The position numbers and the translations under genes were made by a program. A stretch of DNA of 52,868 nt from Mycobacterium sp. 852002-51163_SCH5372311 (GTDB lineage: Bacteria; Actinomycetota; Actinomycetes; Mycobacteriales; Mycobacteriaceae), in NCBI RefSeq assembly GCF_001667115.1, contig NZ_LZIJ01000066.1:1-52868 (forward strand), written 5' to 3'. The notes below the pieces were generated by a model that did no database searches, was not told the DNA's origin, and worked only from the letters and a program-made list of their open reading frames with translations. This document shows, in pieces, positions 30,570-40,869 of this stretch. The stretch's first letter is position 1, and every line of letters starts with the position of its first letter.

Positions 30570-31676
30570 ATGACCCGCGGCTCCCTCGAGTTCACGGTTT
30601 CGCCCGCGACAAATCCGGCCACCCGTGCCGAACGTGAATCGATACTGGCTGACCCTGGCTTCGGCAAATACCACACCGATCACATGGTGTCGATCGACTA
30701 TCTGGACGGGAAAGGCTGGCACAACGCGCGGGTCATCGGCTACGGCCCGATCGAGCTGGACCCCTCGGCGATCGTGCTCCACTACGCGCAGGAAGTGTTC
30801 GAGGGTCTCAAGGCCTACCGCTGGGCGGACGGGTCGATCGTGTCCTTTCGTCCGGACGCCAACGCCGCCCGGTTGCGCTCGTCGGCGCGTCGACTGGCGA
30901 TTCCCGAACTGCCCGACGGGGTGTTCATCGAATCGCTCTGCGAGCTCATCGCCGTCGACAACGCCTGGGTGCCGCCGGCCGGTGGCGAGGAGGCCTTATA
31001 TCTGCGGCCGTTCGTCTTCGCCACCGAGCCGGGGCTGGGGGTGCGGCCGGCCAAGGAGTACCGGTACCTGCTGATCGGCTCGCCGGCCGGGGCGTACTTC
31101 AAGGGCGGGATCAACCCCGTCACCGTCTGGGTGTCGACGGAGTATGTGCGGGCCAGCCCGGGGGGCACCGGCGCGGCCAAGTTCGGCGGTAACTATGCCG
31201 CGTCGCTGCTGGCTCAGGCCGAAGCCGCCGAGAACGGTTGCGACCAGGTCGTGTGGCTGGACGCCGTCGAACGTCGCTTTGTCGAAGAGATGGGCGGGAT
31301 GAACGTCTTCTTCGTGTTCGGAAGCGGCGGGTCGGCACGACTGGTCACCCCCGAGCTGTCCGGCTCGCTGTTGCCCGGCATCACGCGGGATTCGTTGCTG
31401 CAGTTGGCCACTGACGCCGGGTTCGCCATCGAGGAACGCAAGATCGACATCGACGAGTGGCAGAAGAAGACCGCAGCCGGGGAGATCACCGAGGTGTTCG
31501 CCTGCGGTACCGCCGCGGTCATCACGCCGATCGGGCGGGTCAAGTACGGGGACAGCGAGTTCACCATCGCCGACGGCAAATCCGGTGAGGTGACGATGGC
31601 CCTGCGCGACACCCTGACGGGCATCCAGCGTGGCACCTTTGCCGACACGCACGGCTGGATGACGCGGCTGGGTTAG
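30570..31676 (+). CDS. ilvE: Branched-chain amino acid aminotransferase
   Basis: A 368-aa PLP enzyme that interconverts Leu, Ile and Val with their 2-oxo acids. Length equals the M. tuberculosis enzyme. The PLP lysine is Lys204 in [50 protein letters not shown] and [15 protein letters not shown] are further class IV aminotransferase segments. The ATG at 30570 has a CGGAGA ribosome site some 14 bp upstream. It runs in the same direction as gcvT and converges on cobS with 6 bp between the stops. Confidence 0.97.
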   Translation: MTRGSLEFTVSPATNPATRAERESILADPGFGKYHTDHMVSIDYLDGKGWHNARVIGYGPIELDPSAIVLHYAQEVFEGLKAYRWADGSIVSFRPDANAARLRSSARRLAIPELPDGVFIESLCELIAVDNAWVPPAGGEEALYLRPFVFATEPGLGVRPAKEYRYLLIGSPAGAYFKGGINPVTVWVSTEYVRASPGGTGAAKFGGNYAASLLAQAEAAENGCDQVVWLDAVERRFVEEMGGMNVFFVFGSGGSARLVTPELSGSLLPGITRDSLLQLATDAGFAIEERKIDIDEWQKKTAAGEITEVFACGTAAVITPIGRVKYGDSEFTIADGKSGEVTMALRDTLTGIQRGTFADTHGWMTRLG

Positions 31677-31682
31677 GTCTGC

Positions 31683-32411
31683 TCACCCAACAGCCAACCC
31701 CACGGCGCTCACAGTCGTGGTGAGTTCGATAGCGGCGCCCAACACGTCGCCGGTGATACCTCCGAACCGGCGTACGCAGTGCGCGACCAACCCCGCGCCG
31801 CAACAGACCGCCACCAGCACCGCAACCGGGCCGTGCCATGGTCGCGGACCAACCGGCACCGCGACGGCCAGCAGCACCGCGAGCCAGGCCAGCACCACCG
31901 GCATGGATTGGGTGCCGGCGACCCGCACGCCCAGGGCGCTGCCGTCGGCCGCCGGCACCGACTGCCGGCAAGCCAGCACCGCGGACACTCGTCCGGCAAA
32001 CACCGACACGGCTATAGCAACGAGCCCCACCCTGGAGAACGCCAGCGCCTGCAGCATGATGACCAACACCACCGCGGCCACCCCGAACGGCCCTGTCGAC
32101 CCCTCGCGCATCACGGCCAGCGCCCGCTGCGGCGGCCCGTAGCAGCCCAGCCCGTCGGCCGTATCGGCGACGCCGTCGACGTGCAGACCCCGGGTGACGA
32201 GCAGTAGCGCCGTCACCACGAGCAGACCGGACAGCGGGCTGGAGGGCCCGAACATGTGCGCGCCGGCCCACGACACCGCGGCCGCCAAGCCGCCCAGCGC
32301 GGCGCCGACCACCGGCAGCGCGGTCATGCCGCCACGGCCCATCGCGAGCCCACCGGCGCGCGGCACCGGCACGACCGTTGCGAACGCGAAAGCTGTTGCC
32401 AGCGAACGCAT
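31683..32411 (-). CDS. cobS: Adenosylcobinamide-GDP ribazoletransferase (cobalamin synthase)
   Basis: A 242-aa polytopic membrane enzyme that joins adenosylcobinamide-GDP and alpha-ribazole in the last part of the B12 pathway. Motifs are the N-terminal [24 protein letters not shown] with the acidic metal site, and [22 protein letters not shown]-terminal [17 protein letters not shown] is the CobS signature. About six hydrophobic helices are visible. The ATG at 32411 overlaps the cobT stop (TGATG), which fixes the start and implies coupled translation. Length is near the 249 aa of H37Rv. Confidence 0.96.
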   Translation of the reverse strand: MRSLATAFAFATVVPVPRAGGLAMGRGGMTALPVVGAALGGLAAAVSWAGAHMFGPSSPLSGLLVVTALLLVTRGLHVDGVADTADGLGCYGPPQRALAVMREGSTGPFGVAAVVLVIMLQALAFSRVGLVAIAVSVFAGRVSAVLACRQSVPAADGSALGVRVAGTQSMPVVLAWLAVLLAVAVPVGPRPWHGPVAVLVAVCCGAGLVAHCVRRFGGITGDVLGAAIELTTTVSAVGLAVG

Positions 32412-33469
32412 CACGGCGTGGCAGGGTCTGGCGCGGGGGAAGCAACGCCGGCTTCTTGAAAAGTCGCCATGCCCGACAGTGTGGCCACCCCGCCGCGCAA
32501 CACCGGCAATGCCACCGCGGCGCCGGTGCCCTCGCCCAGCCGCATGCCCAGGTCCAGGATCGGGTCCAACATGAGCGACGCCAGGGCCACGCTGTGACCC
32601 GGTTCGGTGGACCGGTGACCGGCCTGCCACCACATCCGGGCGCCCGGCGCCAGTTGCTCGGCGACCAGCGCGGCGGCCGTCACCGCCATGCCGTCCAGCA
32701 GCAGCGGGGTCCGCCGGACGGCAGCCTGCGCGCAGAAGCCGGCCATCGCGGCCAAATCCGCGCCGCCACAGCAGCGCAGCAAACCGATCGGGTCGCGCAG
32801 CACCGGCCGCGCCCGAAACAGCGCGTCGCGCACTGCCGCAGTTTTGCGTGCCCAGCCGGCGTCGTCGATCCCGGTCCCGAAGCCGACCACGGCGACGGGC
32901 TCGGAGTTGGTCAGCGCTGCCACCAGAACCGCGGCGGGAGTGGTGTTCCCGATTCCCATGTCGCCGGCGATCAACAGGTCCGCCCCGCCGTCGACCTCCT
33001 CGTCGGCTATGCGCTGGCCGGCCTCGATCGCACCAACCGTCTCGTCTTCGGTCAAGGCGTCCTCGACGGCGATATCGCCGCTGCTGCGCCGCACTTTGTG
33101 CGCCCCGATCTGGTCAGACACGGTATCGGCATCCACGGCCAGGTCCACGACCCGCACCGTCGCGCCGGCAACGCTGGCCAGGGCGTTTATCGCGGCCCCG
33201 CCGCTGTCGATGTTCGCGACCATCTGGGCGGTCACTTCCCGTGGGTAAGCCGACACCCCGGATCGGGCGACACCGTGGTCACCGGCGAACACCACCACCC
33301 GGGCGCGCTGAAAATCTCGTGGCGGGCATTGAGCCTGGCACGAGGCCACCCAGATGGCCAGCTCCTCCAGGCGGCCCAGCGCACCCTTCGGCTTGGTCAA
33401 CGTGTCCTGGCGGGCGCGCGCGGCCGCGGCGGCGTCCCGGTCCGGCGGATCTACTGGCGCGAATTCCAT
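32411..33469 (-). CDS. cobT: Nicotinate-nucleotide-dimethylbenzimidazole phosphoribosyltransferase
   Basis: A 352-aa enzyme that makes alpha-ribazole phosphate for the lower axial ligand of cobalamin. Motifs are [69 protein letters not shown] and the C-terminal [14 protein letters not shown] with the catalytic Glu. The ATG at 33469 overlaps the cobU stop (TGATG). An in-frame GTG one codon upstream is less attractive. It is about 9 residues shorter than the H37Rv protein, mostly at the C terminus. Confidence 0.97.
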   Translation of the reverse strand: MEFAPVDPPDRDAAAAARARQDTLTKPKGALGRLEELAIWVASCQAQCPPRDFQRARVVVFAGDHGVARSGVSAYPREVTAQMVANIDSGGAAINALASVAGATVRVVDLAVDADTVSDQIGAHKVRRSSGDIAVEDALTEDETVGAIEAGQRIADEEVDGGADLLIAGDMGIGNTTPAAVLVAALTNSEPVAVVGFGTGIDDAGWARKTAAVRDALFRARPVLRDPIGLLRCCGGADLAAMAGFCAQAAVRRTPLLLDGMAVTAAALVAEQLAPGARMWWQAGHRSTEPGHSVALASLMLDPILDLGMRLGEGTGAAVALPVLRGGVATLSGMATFQEAGVASPAPDPATP

Positions 33470-34017
33470 CACGTTCCCGACGGCTTGATCGGCACAGCCT
33501 GTCCGGCCACTACCAGCACCACCCGTTCGCACAGCGCCGCCATGCGCTGGTTGAGGCTACCGAGTTCGTCGGCGAACCGGCGCCCCGACGCGGTGGCCGG
33601 CACCACGGTCAACCCGACCTCCGGGCTGACGACCATCAGCGTCGAACCGAACGTGCCGACCGCGGCGATCACATCGTCGATCGTCTGCTGGACCGAAACC
33701 ACCGCCGAACCGTCGTCCCAGGCCTGATGGCGGTCCAGCACACTGGTCAGCCAGGCGCCGAGATCGTCGACCAAAGTCGGCATGGCCGGTGACTGTCGCA
33801 ATTGTGTTGCGATGTCATCGGTTTCGACGGTCGACCAATGCGCGGGACGGCGGTCGCGATGCTTGGCGACCCGCTCTGCCCACTCCGCGTCGGCCGCGGC
33901 GGCCAAGCCCGAGGCCAGGTAACACACCGGCTCGTCAGGTGCCAGTGACCGCGCGATGGTTTCCTCCGCCCACCGGGATTTGCCCGACCGGATCCCGCCG
34001 AGCACCAGCGTGCGCAC
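33469..34017 (-). CDS. cobU: Adenosylcobinamide kinase/guanylyltransferase
   Basis: A 182-aa bifunctional P-loop enzyme that phosphorylates adenosylcobinamide and converts it to the GDP derivative. The P-loop [13 protein letters not shown] is at residues 7-19. Other family segments are [22 protein letters not shown] with the guanylylated-His region, [11 protein letters not shown] and [14 protein letters not shown]. The start is GTG at 34017. It heads a three-gene operon with cobT and cobS, both joined by TGATG overlaps. In H37Rv I recall cobU elsewhere (Rv0254c), so the complete cluster here is probably the ancestral state. Confidence 0.95.
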   Translation of the reverse strand: MRTLVLGGIRSGKSRWAEETIARSLAPDEPVCYLASGLAAAADAEWAERVAKHRDRRPAHWSTVETDDIATQLRQSPAMPTLVDDLGAWLTSVLDRHQAWDDGSAVVSVQQTIDDVIAAVGTFGSTLMVVSPEVGLTVVPATASGRRFADELGSLNQRMAALCERVVLVVAGQAVPIKPSGT

Positions 34018-34044
34018 CGGGGTCAGACGCCCTTCGCCGCGCTT

Positions 34045-34725
34045 TTAACCCACATCGGCGCCGCGCTTGACTTGGGGCCTGGGCGTGCGCGTCCGGCGCA
34101 GCTGCGAGGCCCGGCCGGCGGCGTAAACACCCAGCTTCCAATGGCTTTCAGTGTTCGTCGGAAATTTCTCGTCGACCATCTTGCCGACTTTGCGGCCCAG
34201 GATGAACGCATCGATACCCATCACGGCCATCAGAATCAACATCGCCGGGGAGACGTAGAGCTGCAGCGGCGGCACCGCGAACATGACGAACAGCAGCGCC
34301 AGCGCGGACGGCATGAACAGGCCGAGCACGTTGCGCCGCGCATCGACGACGTCGCGGACGTAGCGGCGAATCGGTCCCTGATCGCGCGGCAGCAGATAGG
34401 CCTCTTCGCCGGCCATCATGCGCTCGCGGCGTTCGGTCATCCGGGCCCGGCTGGCGGTTCTCTCGGCCCGCCGCTCCTCCCGGCTGAGCTTGGGACCGGC
34501 CAGAGATTTGCGCCTGGCCCTCGCCTCGGCGGCGGTCATGGGTGCCGGTGCGACCGGGCCCTTCCTGGCGCCGCGCCTGGCGGCGTCGCGCTTGGGGGTG
34601 GGCCGGCCCTTTGGTCCCGTGGTGCGGGATCCGCGCGAGGGTGCGACGACGGAACCGGCGTCGTCGGATGTGGGCGGTGCGTCTTGGCCGTCTTCTTGGC
34701 CCTTCTTGCGGCCCAGGAGCTTCAC
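34045..34725 (-). CDS. DUF3043 membrane protein (Rv2206-like)
   Basis: About 226 aa. The first 110 residues are highly basic and disordered (KLLGRKKGQ, RGSRTTGPKGRPTPKRDAARR, SREERRAERTASRARMTERRERMM). They are followed by LPRDQGPIRRYVRDVVDARRN, the DUF3043 core. Two hydrophobic helices come next (VLGLFMPSALALLFVMFAV and LYVSPAMLILMAVMGIDAFIL), then a short basic tail. Function is unknown. I chose the GTG at 34725 (VKLLGRKKG). The open frame upstream to 34791 has no family resemblance. It precedes cobU by 27 bp on the same strand and is divergent from the glycerate kinase gene. Confidence 0.9.
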   Translation of the reverse strand: MKLLGRKKGQEDGQDAPPTSDDAGSVVAPSRGSRTTGPKGRPTPKRDAARRGARKGPVAPAPMTAAEARARRKSLAGPKLSREERRAERTASRARMTERRERMMAGEEAYLLPRDQGPIRRYVRDVVDARRNVLGLFMPSALALLFVMFAVPPLQLYVSPAMLILMAVMGIDAFILGRKVGKMVDEKFPTNTESHWKLGVYAAGRASQLRRTRTPRPQVKRGADVG

Positions 34726-34918
34726 AGTCGCCAGGTTACTTCGCGGCTGGACAGGGCCCAAATAGCCCTGGAGAGAACCCGTATCGTGCATCGCCAGTGC
34801 GTTGCGTCACATGGCCCTACTCTTACGGAGTAATGAACGGCTGTCCGTGAGCGACGACTCCTTGGCGTCGGATCCCGCCGGCGCTGACCTCGCGCCAGGC
34901 CGTATCCAGCTGCCTGCG

Positions 34919-35995
34919 ATGTGCGTCCTGGTGGCTCCGGACTGCTATGGCAACAGCCTGTCGGCGGTGCAGGCCGCCGCGGCCATAGCGACCGGCTGGA
35001 CCAGATCCCGGTCCCGAGATCGCTTCATCGTCGCCCCGCAGTCCGACGGCGGCCCCGGTTTCGTCGAGGTGCTGGCCAGCCGGTTCGGGAAGGCGCGTCG
35101 ACTGCGGGTGGCAGGGCCGCTGGGCAAGCCGGTGGACGCCAAGTGGGTGTTCGACCGGGCCTCGTCGACCGCATATCTGGAGTGTGCGCAGGCCTGCGGC
35201 CTTACCTTGCTCGAAGGGCCGCCGACGCCGAGGACCTCGTTGGCCGCCCACAGTAGGGGAGTCGGGCAGCTCATCGACGAGGCGCTGCGCGCCCGGGCGA
35301 CCCGGATCGTGGTCGGGCTGGGTGGCAGCGCATGCACCGACGGCGGCAGGGGAATGATCGCCGAACTCGGTGGGCTCGAGGCTGCGCGCGCCAAGCTCAG
35401 CACCGTCGACCTGATTGCCGCGTCCGACGTCAAATACCCGCTGTTGGGACCGTGGGGCGCGGCCCGCGTATTCGCGCCGCAGAAGGGTGCCGACACCGCC
35501 GCCGTGGCAGCGCTGGAAGTCCGCCTCGAGGGGTGGGCGCTGGAACTGGAAGACGCTGCCGGACGCGACGTGAGCGCCGAGCACGGCGCCGGCGCCGCCG
35601 GTGGCATCGGGGCCGGGCTGCTGGCGCTCGGCGGTCGCTGTGAGTCCGGGGCGGCCATCATCGCGGAGCACACCCACCTCGCCGACGACTTGGCCGATGC
35701 GGACATGATCGTCACCGGCGAAGGCAAGTTCGACGAGCAGTCCCTGCACGGAAAGGTGGTCGGCTCGCTGGCTGATGCCGCCATTCCGCTCGGCATTCCG
35801 GTGATCGTGCTGGCCGGACAAGTGAGTTTGGACAAATCCACCTCGCGAGCGGCGGGCATCATGTCGGCCCTCTCGATCGCCGAATACGCCGGTTCGGTGG
35901 GGTTGGCCCAGGCTGACGCGGCCAACCAGCTGATCGGATTGGCGTCGGAGGTGGCGGCGCGACTCGGGAATAGCGGCCCAGCAAGGTACCGTTGA
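34919..35995 (+). CDS. Glycerate kinase (Rv2205c-like)
   Basis: A 358-aa enzyme of the GlxK/GarK family that phosphorylates glycerate, exactly the length of the H37Rv homologue. Marks are [21 protein letters not shown] (the usual D-x-F-K-G is varied), [44 protein letters not shown] sequence, [15 protein letters not shown] and [17 protein letters not shown]. The ATG at 34919 begins [11 protein letters not shown]. The upstream in-frame codons from 34802 run through the promoter region and do not match the family. It is followed by the Fe-S carrier gene after 89 bp. Confidence 0.94.
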   Translation: MCVLVAPDCYGNSLSAVQAAAAIATGWTRSRSRDRFIVAPQSDGGPGFVEVLASRFGKARRLRVAGPLGKPVDAKWVFDRASSTAYLECAQACGLTLLEGPPTPRTSLAAHSRGVGQLIDEALRARATRIVVGLGGSACTDGGRGMIAELGGLEAARAKLSTVDLIAASDVKYPLLGPWGAARVFAPQKGADTAAVAALEVRLEGWALELEDAAGRDVSAEHGAGAAGGIGAGLLALGGRCESGAAIIAEHTHLADDLADADMIVTGEGKFDEQSLHGKVVGSLADAAIPLGIPVIVLAGQVSLDKSTSRAAGIMSALSIAEYAGSVGLAQADAANQLIGLASEVAARLGNSGPARYR

Positions 35996-36084
35996 TGAGG
36001 TGGGCTGCTTCCAGTGCGCAAACCATGAGTCGCCGGGCGGACCCACCTGAACTCTGACCCACGCAAGAGCACGTAGGAGAAGCA

Positions 36085-36441
36085 ATGACGGTGCAGAACG
36101 AGTCGAGCGCCAAGACCCACGGCGTGATTCTGACCGAGGCCGCAGCCACCAAGGCGAAGTCCCTGCTGGATCAGGAAGGCCGAGACGACCTGGCGCTGCG
36201 TATCGCGGTTCAGCCGGGTGGCTGCGCAGGACTGCGCTACAACCTCTTCTTCGACGACCGGACGCTGGACGGCGATCTGACGGCGGAGTTCGGTGGTGTG
36301 ACGCTGACGGTCGACCGGATGAGCGCGCCCTATGTGGAAGGCGCGTCCATCGACTTCGTGGACACCATCGAAAAGCAGGGCTTCACCATCGACAACCCCA
36401 ACGCCACGGGCTCCTGCGCGTGCGGGGACTCGTTCAACTGA
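36085..36441 (+). CDS. erpA: A-type iron-sulfur carrier, ErpA/HesB family
   Basis: A 118-aa protein that delivers [Fe-S] clusters to apo-enzymes. The three conserved cysteines are Cys47 in QPGGCAGLRYN and Cys111/Cys113 in the C-terminal GSCACGDSF. The ILTEAAATKAKSLL start and DRMSAPYVEGASIDFV are typical. TAGGAGAAGCA precedes the ATG at 36085. It is close to Rv2204c. Client enzymes could include the radical-SAM LipA and the Rieske protein encoded in this window (inference). It converges on the next gene with 20 bp between stops. The symbol is by family only. Confidence 0.93.
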   Translation: MTVQNESSAKTHGVILTEAAATKAKSLLDQEGRDDLALRIAVQPGGCAGLRYNLFFDDRTLDGDLTAEFGGVTLTVDRMSAPYVEGASIDFVDTIEKQGFTIDNPNATGSCACGDSFN

Positions 36442-36461
36442 CCTTCCGGGTCTGAGGCGAC

Positions 36462-37133
36462 CTAGTAGGCGCCGGTGCTGCGCGGTATGTAGGAGCACAC
36501 CGAGATCTGGCCACGCTGGAAAAGCAACTGAGCCACGGCCTGCATCTCGCCGCGCGTCGGGCCGCCCCTCGCCGGCGTTGCCCGCATGGTGAACAACGCC
36601 TGGGCCTGGTACTGCGACAGGTAGACGATCTTGTCCACCGAAGTCACCTCGACCCGCGAGAACTGCTTGCGGAACGCGTCGCTGCTCGCCTTGGCCAGGG
36701 CCTGGTCGGGCCGCCGGTCGCGCACCCCGTCGTACATCCCGCACAGCGCGTTGCGGGAGATCGTTTCGATATCGCGCTGCTCGAGTGCGTCCAGGTAGCC
36801 CTGAATCGCGGTCTTGACCGTCCCCTCGGACAACGTCGAGCCGGTGTTGGCGCCGTTGGTGCGAACGCCGTACACGATCGCCGCCGTCATGACGGCCACC
36901 AGCGCGGCGGCCACCAGCACTCCGATGATCAGCCGCTTGTGCCTGCGCTTGGGATACGCCTGCGCAGGGGGCAGCTGCTCAGGATAGGGGACCGACGATT
37001 GCGGCTCTGGCGGGTTGGTTGCGAACGCCGGCTCGCTCGCCACGTACTCGTGGCCCTGGGGACCGGGGGAGCCGGGCTCAGGGTAGTGGGGTCCGTCAGT
37101 GCCGGTCGGGTTCGGCGATTGCGGACCGGCCAT
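36462..37133 (-). CDS. Single-pass membrane protein, DUF4878-like (Rv2203-like)
   Basis: A 223-aa protein: a Pro/Gly-rich cytoplasmic N terminus of about 65 residues, basic KRRHKR, one hydrophobic helix (LIIGVLVAAALVAVMTAAIVYGV), and an extracytoplasmic domain. That domain contains TVKTAIQGYLDALEQRDIETISRNALCGMYDG, a nuclear-transport-factor-like fold of the DUF4878 type, with a second Cys in ISVCSYIPR that may form a disulfide. Function is unknown. The ATG at 37133 has TAGGAGA just upstream and gives a sensible topology. The longer open frame to 37454 is not protein-like. It is divergent from adoK. Confidence 0.88.
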   Translation of the reverse strand: MAGPQSPNPTGTDGPHYPEPGSPGPQGHEYVASEPAFATNPPEPQSSVPYPEQLPPAQAYPKRRHKRLIIGVLVAAALVAVMTAAIVYGVRTNGANTGSTLSEGTVKTAIQGYLDALEQRDIETISRNALCGMYDGVRDRRPDQALAKASSDAFRKQFSRVEVTSVDKIVYLSQYQAQALFTMRATPARGGPTRGEMQAVAQLLFQRGQISVCSYIPRSTGAY

Positions 37134-37165
37134 CGTGATTCTCCTACGGTGGTGGATGGGGCTGA

Positions 37166-38326
<1,161 letters not shown>

Positions 38327-38344
38327 TTAGGCGCTTAGAACGCC

Positions 38345-38400
38345 GGGCAGACGCAAAATGCCCTGTTGCATGCCGTAAGAGGGGATTCTGCGTCTGCTCG
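38345..38400. repeat. Family A hairpin repeat, copy 3
   Basis: GCAGACGCAAAATGCCCT at 38347-38364 pairs with a complement ending at 38397, with 16 of 18 positions matching. The core and the CGTCTGCTCG right end are the same as at 12483-12523 and 12783-12840. It starts 18 bp after the adoK stop, between the convergent adoK and asnB genes, and probably serves as a terminator. Confidence 0.75.
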
Positions 38401-38436
38401 CACTCATTGAATGCGTTGAATGCGTTGACCATCGTC

Positions 38437-38574
38437 GGCTGTGAACCGACGGCGTTGGCTGTGAGTCCAGGGCGAGAAAATGGCGCAGAATCCGCCGTGA
38501 GCTCCCTCTCAAAACCCTCGGTTCACACTCAAAGCCCTCGGTTCACACTGAAAGCCCTCGGTTCACGCTGGAAG
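38437..38574. repeat. Family B intergenic repeat, copy 2, with 20-bp tandem units
   Basis: It begins GGCTGTGAACCGACGGCGTT and continues through TGTGAGTCCAGGGCGAGAAA and GCGCAGAATCCGCCGTGAG. It ends in three tandem 20-bp units at 38511-38570 built on ccctcGGTTCACACTcAAAG. Related to copies at 24736-24854 and 44173-44294. The remainder of the adoK-asnB gap (38401-38436 and 38575-38656) shows no gene. Confidence 0.8.
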
Positions 38575-38656
38575 TCCGAGCCCCAGGCAGCCTGCTCGCA
38601 ACTCAGCACTAATGGCGTCGAAACTGCGCTCGGGCCTGCCACCGGCGCGGAACGGG

Positions 38657-40639
38657 CTACAACTCGACCGGGTACTCCGGCTCGCTGATCTGCGGCACCA
38701 CGCTGCCCTCGACGAAGATCGCGTGCCACAGCATGAAAATCAGCAACGTCCACAGCCGACGGCTGTGATCGGCGGTCCCGCAGCGGTGTTCCTCGAGCAT
38801 CCGGCGTACCGCGGCGATGTCGACCAGGTGGTCTGCCTGCGACGCGTCGACAATCGAGTACGCCCAGTCCAGCAGCTCGCCGGCGCGCAGCCAATGCCGG
38901 ATCGGCACCGGGAATCCCAGCTTGGGCCGGTTCAGCACGTGCGCCGGCACGACGGGCTCCAGGGCCCGTCGCAGCGCGTACTTGGTGGTGGTTCGGGTGA
39001 TCTTGGCGGCCACCGGCAACCGCGACGCCACCGCGAACACCTCGGGATCCAAGAACGGCACGCGCAACTCCAGCGAATTGGCCATGGTCATCTTGTCGGC
39101 CTTGACCAGAATGTCGCCACGCAGCCAGGTGAACAGGTCGATGTGCTGCATGCGTGCCACCGGGTCCCACCCGGCCGATGCGGCGTACACCGGCGCCGTC
39201 ACGTCGGTATGGGTCCAGTCCGCACGGAATTCGGGCAGCACCTCGCGCAGCTGCAGGTCCGAGAAGCTGCGGGCATTTCCGTAGTAGCGCTCCTCGAGCG
39301 TCAGCGATCCGCGATGCAGCAGGCTCTTGCCCCGCATGCCCTCCGGCAGCGGTTTGGACACCTTGCCCATCGAGCGCCGCAGCGGCGCCGGCAGGTAGTC
39401 GAAGGGTTTCAGCGACAGCGGCTCGCGGTAGATCGTGTAGCCGCCGAACAGCTCGTCGGCGCCTTCGCCGGACAGCACCACCTTGACGTGCTTGCGGGCC
39501 TCGCGGGCCACGAAGAACAGCGGTACCAGCGCCGGGTCGGCGACGGGCTCGTCGAGGTACCAGACGATTTCGGGCAGGGCGGCGACGAACTCGTCGGGCT
39601 TGACCACCTTGGCGATGTGGCGGGCGCCGATCGCCTCGGCCGAGGCCACGGCGACGTCGATCTCGGAGAATCCCTCACGCTCGAAACCGGTGGTGAAGGT
39701 GATCAGCCGCGGGTTGTGCCGGATCGCCAGTGCCGCGATGGCCGTGGAGTCGATGCCGCCGGACAAGAACGCACCGACGGTCACGTCGGCACGCATGTGT
39801 TTGGCCACCGAGTCCTCCAGCACCGCGGTGATCTCGTCGTAACGGGCCTGCTCGGTGTCGCGGGTGATCGGCACCGCGGCGAACCGCGGCACGAAGTAGC
39901 GGGTGATTTCGGGGGCGAGCCCGGGCCGGATGCGCGCAAAGCACCCCGACTCCAGCCGGCGCACGCCACGATGCAGCGTCTCGGGCTCCGGCACATACTG
40001 CAGAACGGTGTAGTGCTGTACCGCCCGCAGGTCGATTTCGGTGTCGAAACCCACCAGTTCGGCCAGGTCGAGCAGGCATTTCTTCTCGCTCGCCACCGCC
40101 GTGCCCCCGGTGCCGGTCGCCATGAACAGCGGCTTGATGCCGAACGGGTCGCGCGCACAGAACAATTCGCGGCTCGCGGTGTCCCAGAGCGCGAACGCGA
40201 ACATGCCGCGCAGCCGCGCCAGCACCTCGGTGCCCCAGTAGTGGTAGCCGGCGACGATGGTCTCGCCGTCACCGTCGGTCGCGAAATCGGCGCCATGCTG
40301 GGTGCGCAGCTCGTCGCGCAGCTCCAGGTAGTTGTAGATCTCGCCGTTGAAGACCAGGACGTAGCGGTCGGGCGTCTCCGGTGGGCCCCACCGCAGCGGC
40401 TGATGCGAATGCGCGATGTCGATGATGGACAACCGGTTGAAGCCGAACACCACAGAGCCGTCGGCGTCGGGGTCCACCCAGGTGCCCGGCTCGTCGGGCC
40501 CACGGTGGCGCATCAGGTGTGCGGCGCCGGCGATGGCATTGTCGGCGCGGGCCGCGGTGGCCTGGGCAAGATCGTCGGTCCCGGCCGCAGGACCATCACG
40601 GGGAGCCGGAGCCGCCACGAACGCCAGCAGTCCACACAC
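38657..40639 (-). CDS. asnB: Asparagine synthase (glutamine-hydrolysing)
   Basis: About 660 aa. The N-terminal class II glutaminase needs Cys as residue 1 after Met removal. The GTG at 40639 gives VCGLLAF, so I chose it over an in-frame ATG 17 codons upstream (40690) that would bury the Cys. Further motifs are LMRHRGPDEPGTW, RLSIIDIAHSHQPL and VFNGEIYNY. The synthetase half has the PP-loop FLSGGIDSTAIAAL and SGEGADELFGGY. An Ala/Gly-rich insertion after the start makes it a few residues longer than the H37Rv protein (652 aa). It turns Asp and Gln into Asn. It is divergent from ctaC and convergent with adoK. Confidence 0.96.
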   Translation of the reverse strand: MCGLLAFVAAPAPRDGPAAGTDDLAQATAARADNAIAGAAHLMRHRGPDEPGTWVDPDADGSVVFGFNRLSIIDIAHSHQPLRWGPPETPDRYVLVFNGEIYNYLELRDELRTQHGADFATDGDGETIVAGYHYWGTEVLARLRGMFAFALWDTASRELFCARDPFGIKPLFMATGTGGTAVASEKKCLLDLAELVGFDTEIDLRAVQHYTVLQYVPEPETLHRGVRRLESGCFARIRPGLAPEITRYFVPRFAAVPITRDTEQARYDEITAVLEDSVAKHMRADVTVGAFLSGGIDSTAIAALAIRHNPRLITFTTGFEREGFSEIDVAVASAEAIGARHIAKVVKPDEFVAALPEIVWYLDEPVADPALVPLFFVAREARKHVKVVLSGEGADELFGGYTIYREPLSLKPFDYLPAPLRRSMGKVSKPLPEGMRGKSLLHRGSLTLEERYYGNARSFSDLQLREVLPEFRADWTHTDVTAPVYAASAGWDPVARMQHIDLFTWLRGDILVKADKMTMANSLELRVPFLDPEVFAVASRLPVAAKITRTTTKYALRRALEPVVPAHVLNRPKLGFPVPIRHWLRAGELLDWAYSIVDASQADHLVDIAAVRRMLEEHRCGTADHSRRLWTLLIFMLWHAIFVEGSVVPQISEPEYPVEL

Positions 40640-40869
40640 GGCGCCCCAGTATGCCGCATCCGGGGCGCCGATCGCCTTCGGAGTGCTCATGGAGCGTCCT
40701 GGGGTTACGTGTGCAACGGGTCGTTATGGCACACGTCGTCGCCCTGCTGGGCGGCGTGGTCTACGCTGCGTAGTATTCGCATCCGAGTTAGCCGAGGGTT
40801 CCCGCCCGAGTTCTCGCTCGAGCCGGGACAGCTCCCGTCGACCCAGCTTGTGATACAGGAGGCGCCAAC
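40640..40869. promoter_or_regulatory. Divergent promoter region asnB / ctaC
   Basis: The 230 bp between the chosen asnB and ctaC starts should carry both promoters. CTGGGGTTACGTGTGCAACG at about 40699-40718 and TGATACAGGAGG before the ctaC GTG are visible. The latter, at 40851-40862, supplies a ribosome site. I could not pick convincing -10 and -35 pairs. Confidence 0.4.

Noticed and set aside
34945..36744. 599-codon minus-strand open frame over glycerate kinase and the Fe-S carrier gene
   Set aside because: It spans two clear plus-strand genes and the gap between them and has low-complexity composition.
38511..38570. CRISPR-like tandem repeats
   Set aside because: The three 20-bp units are contiguous with no unique spacers and there are no cas genes.
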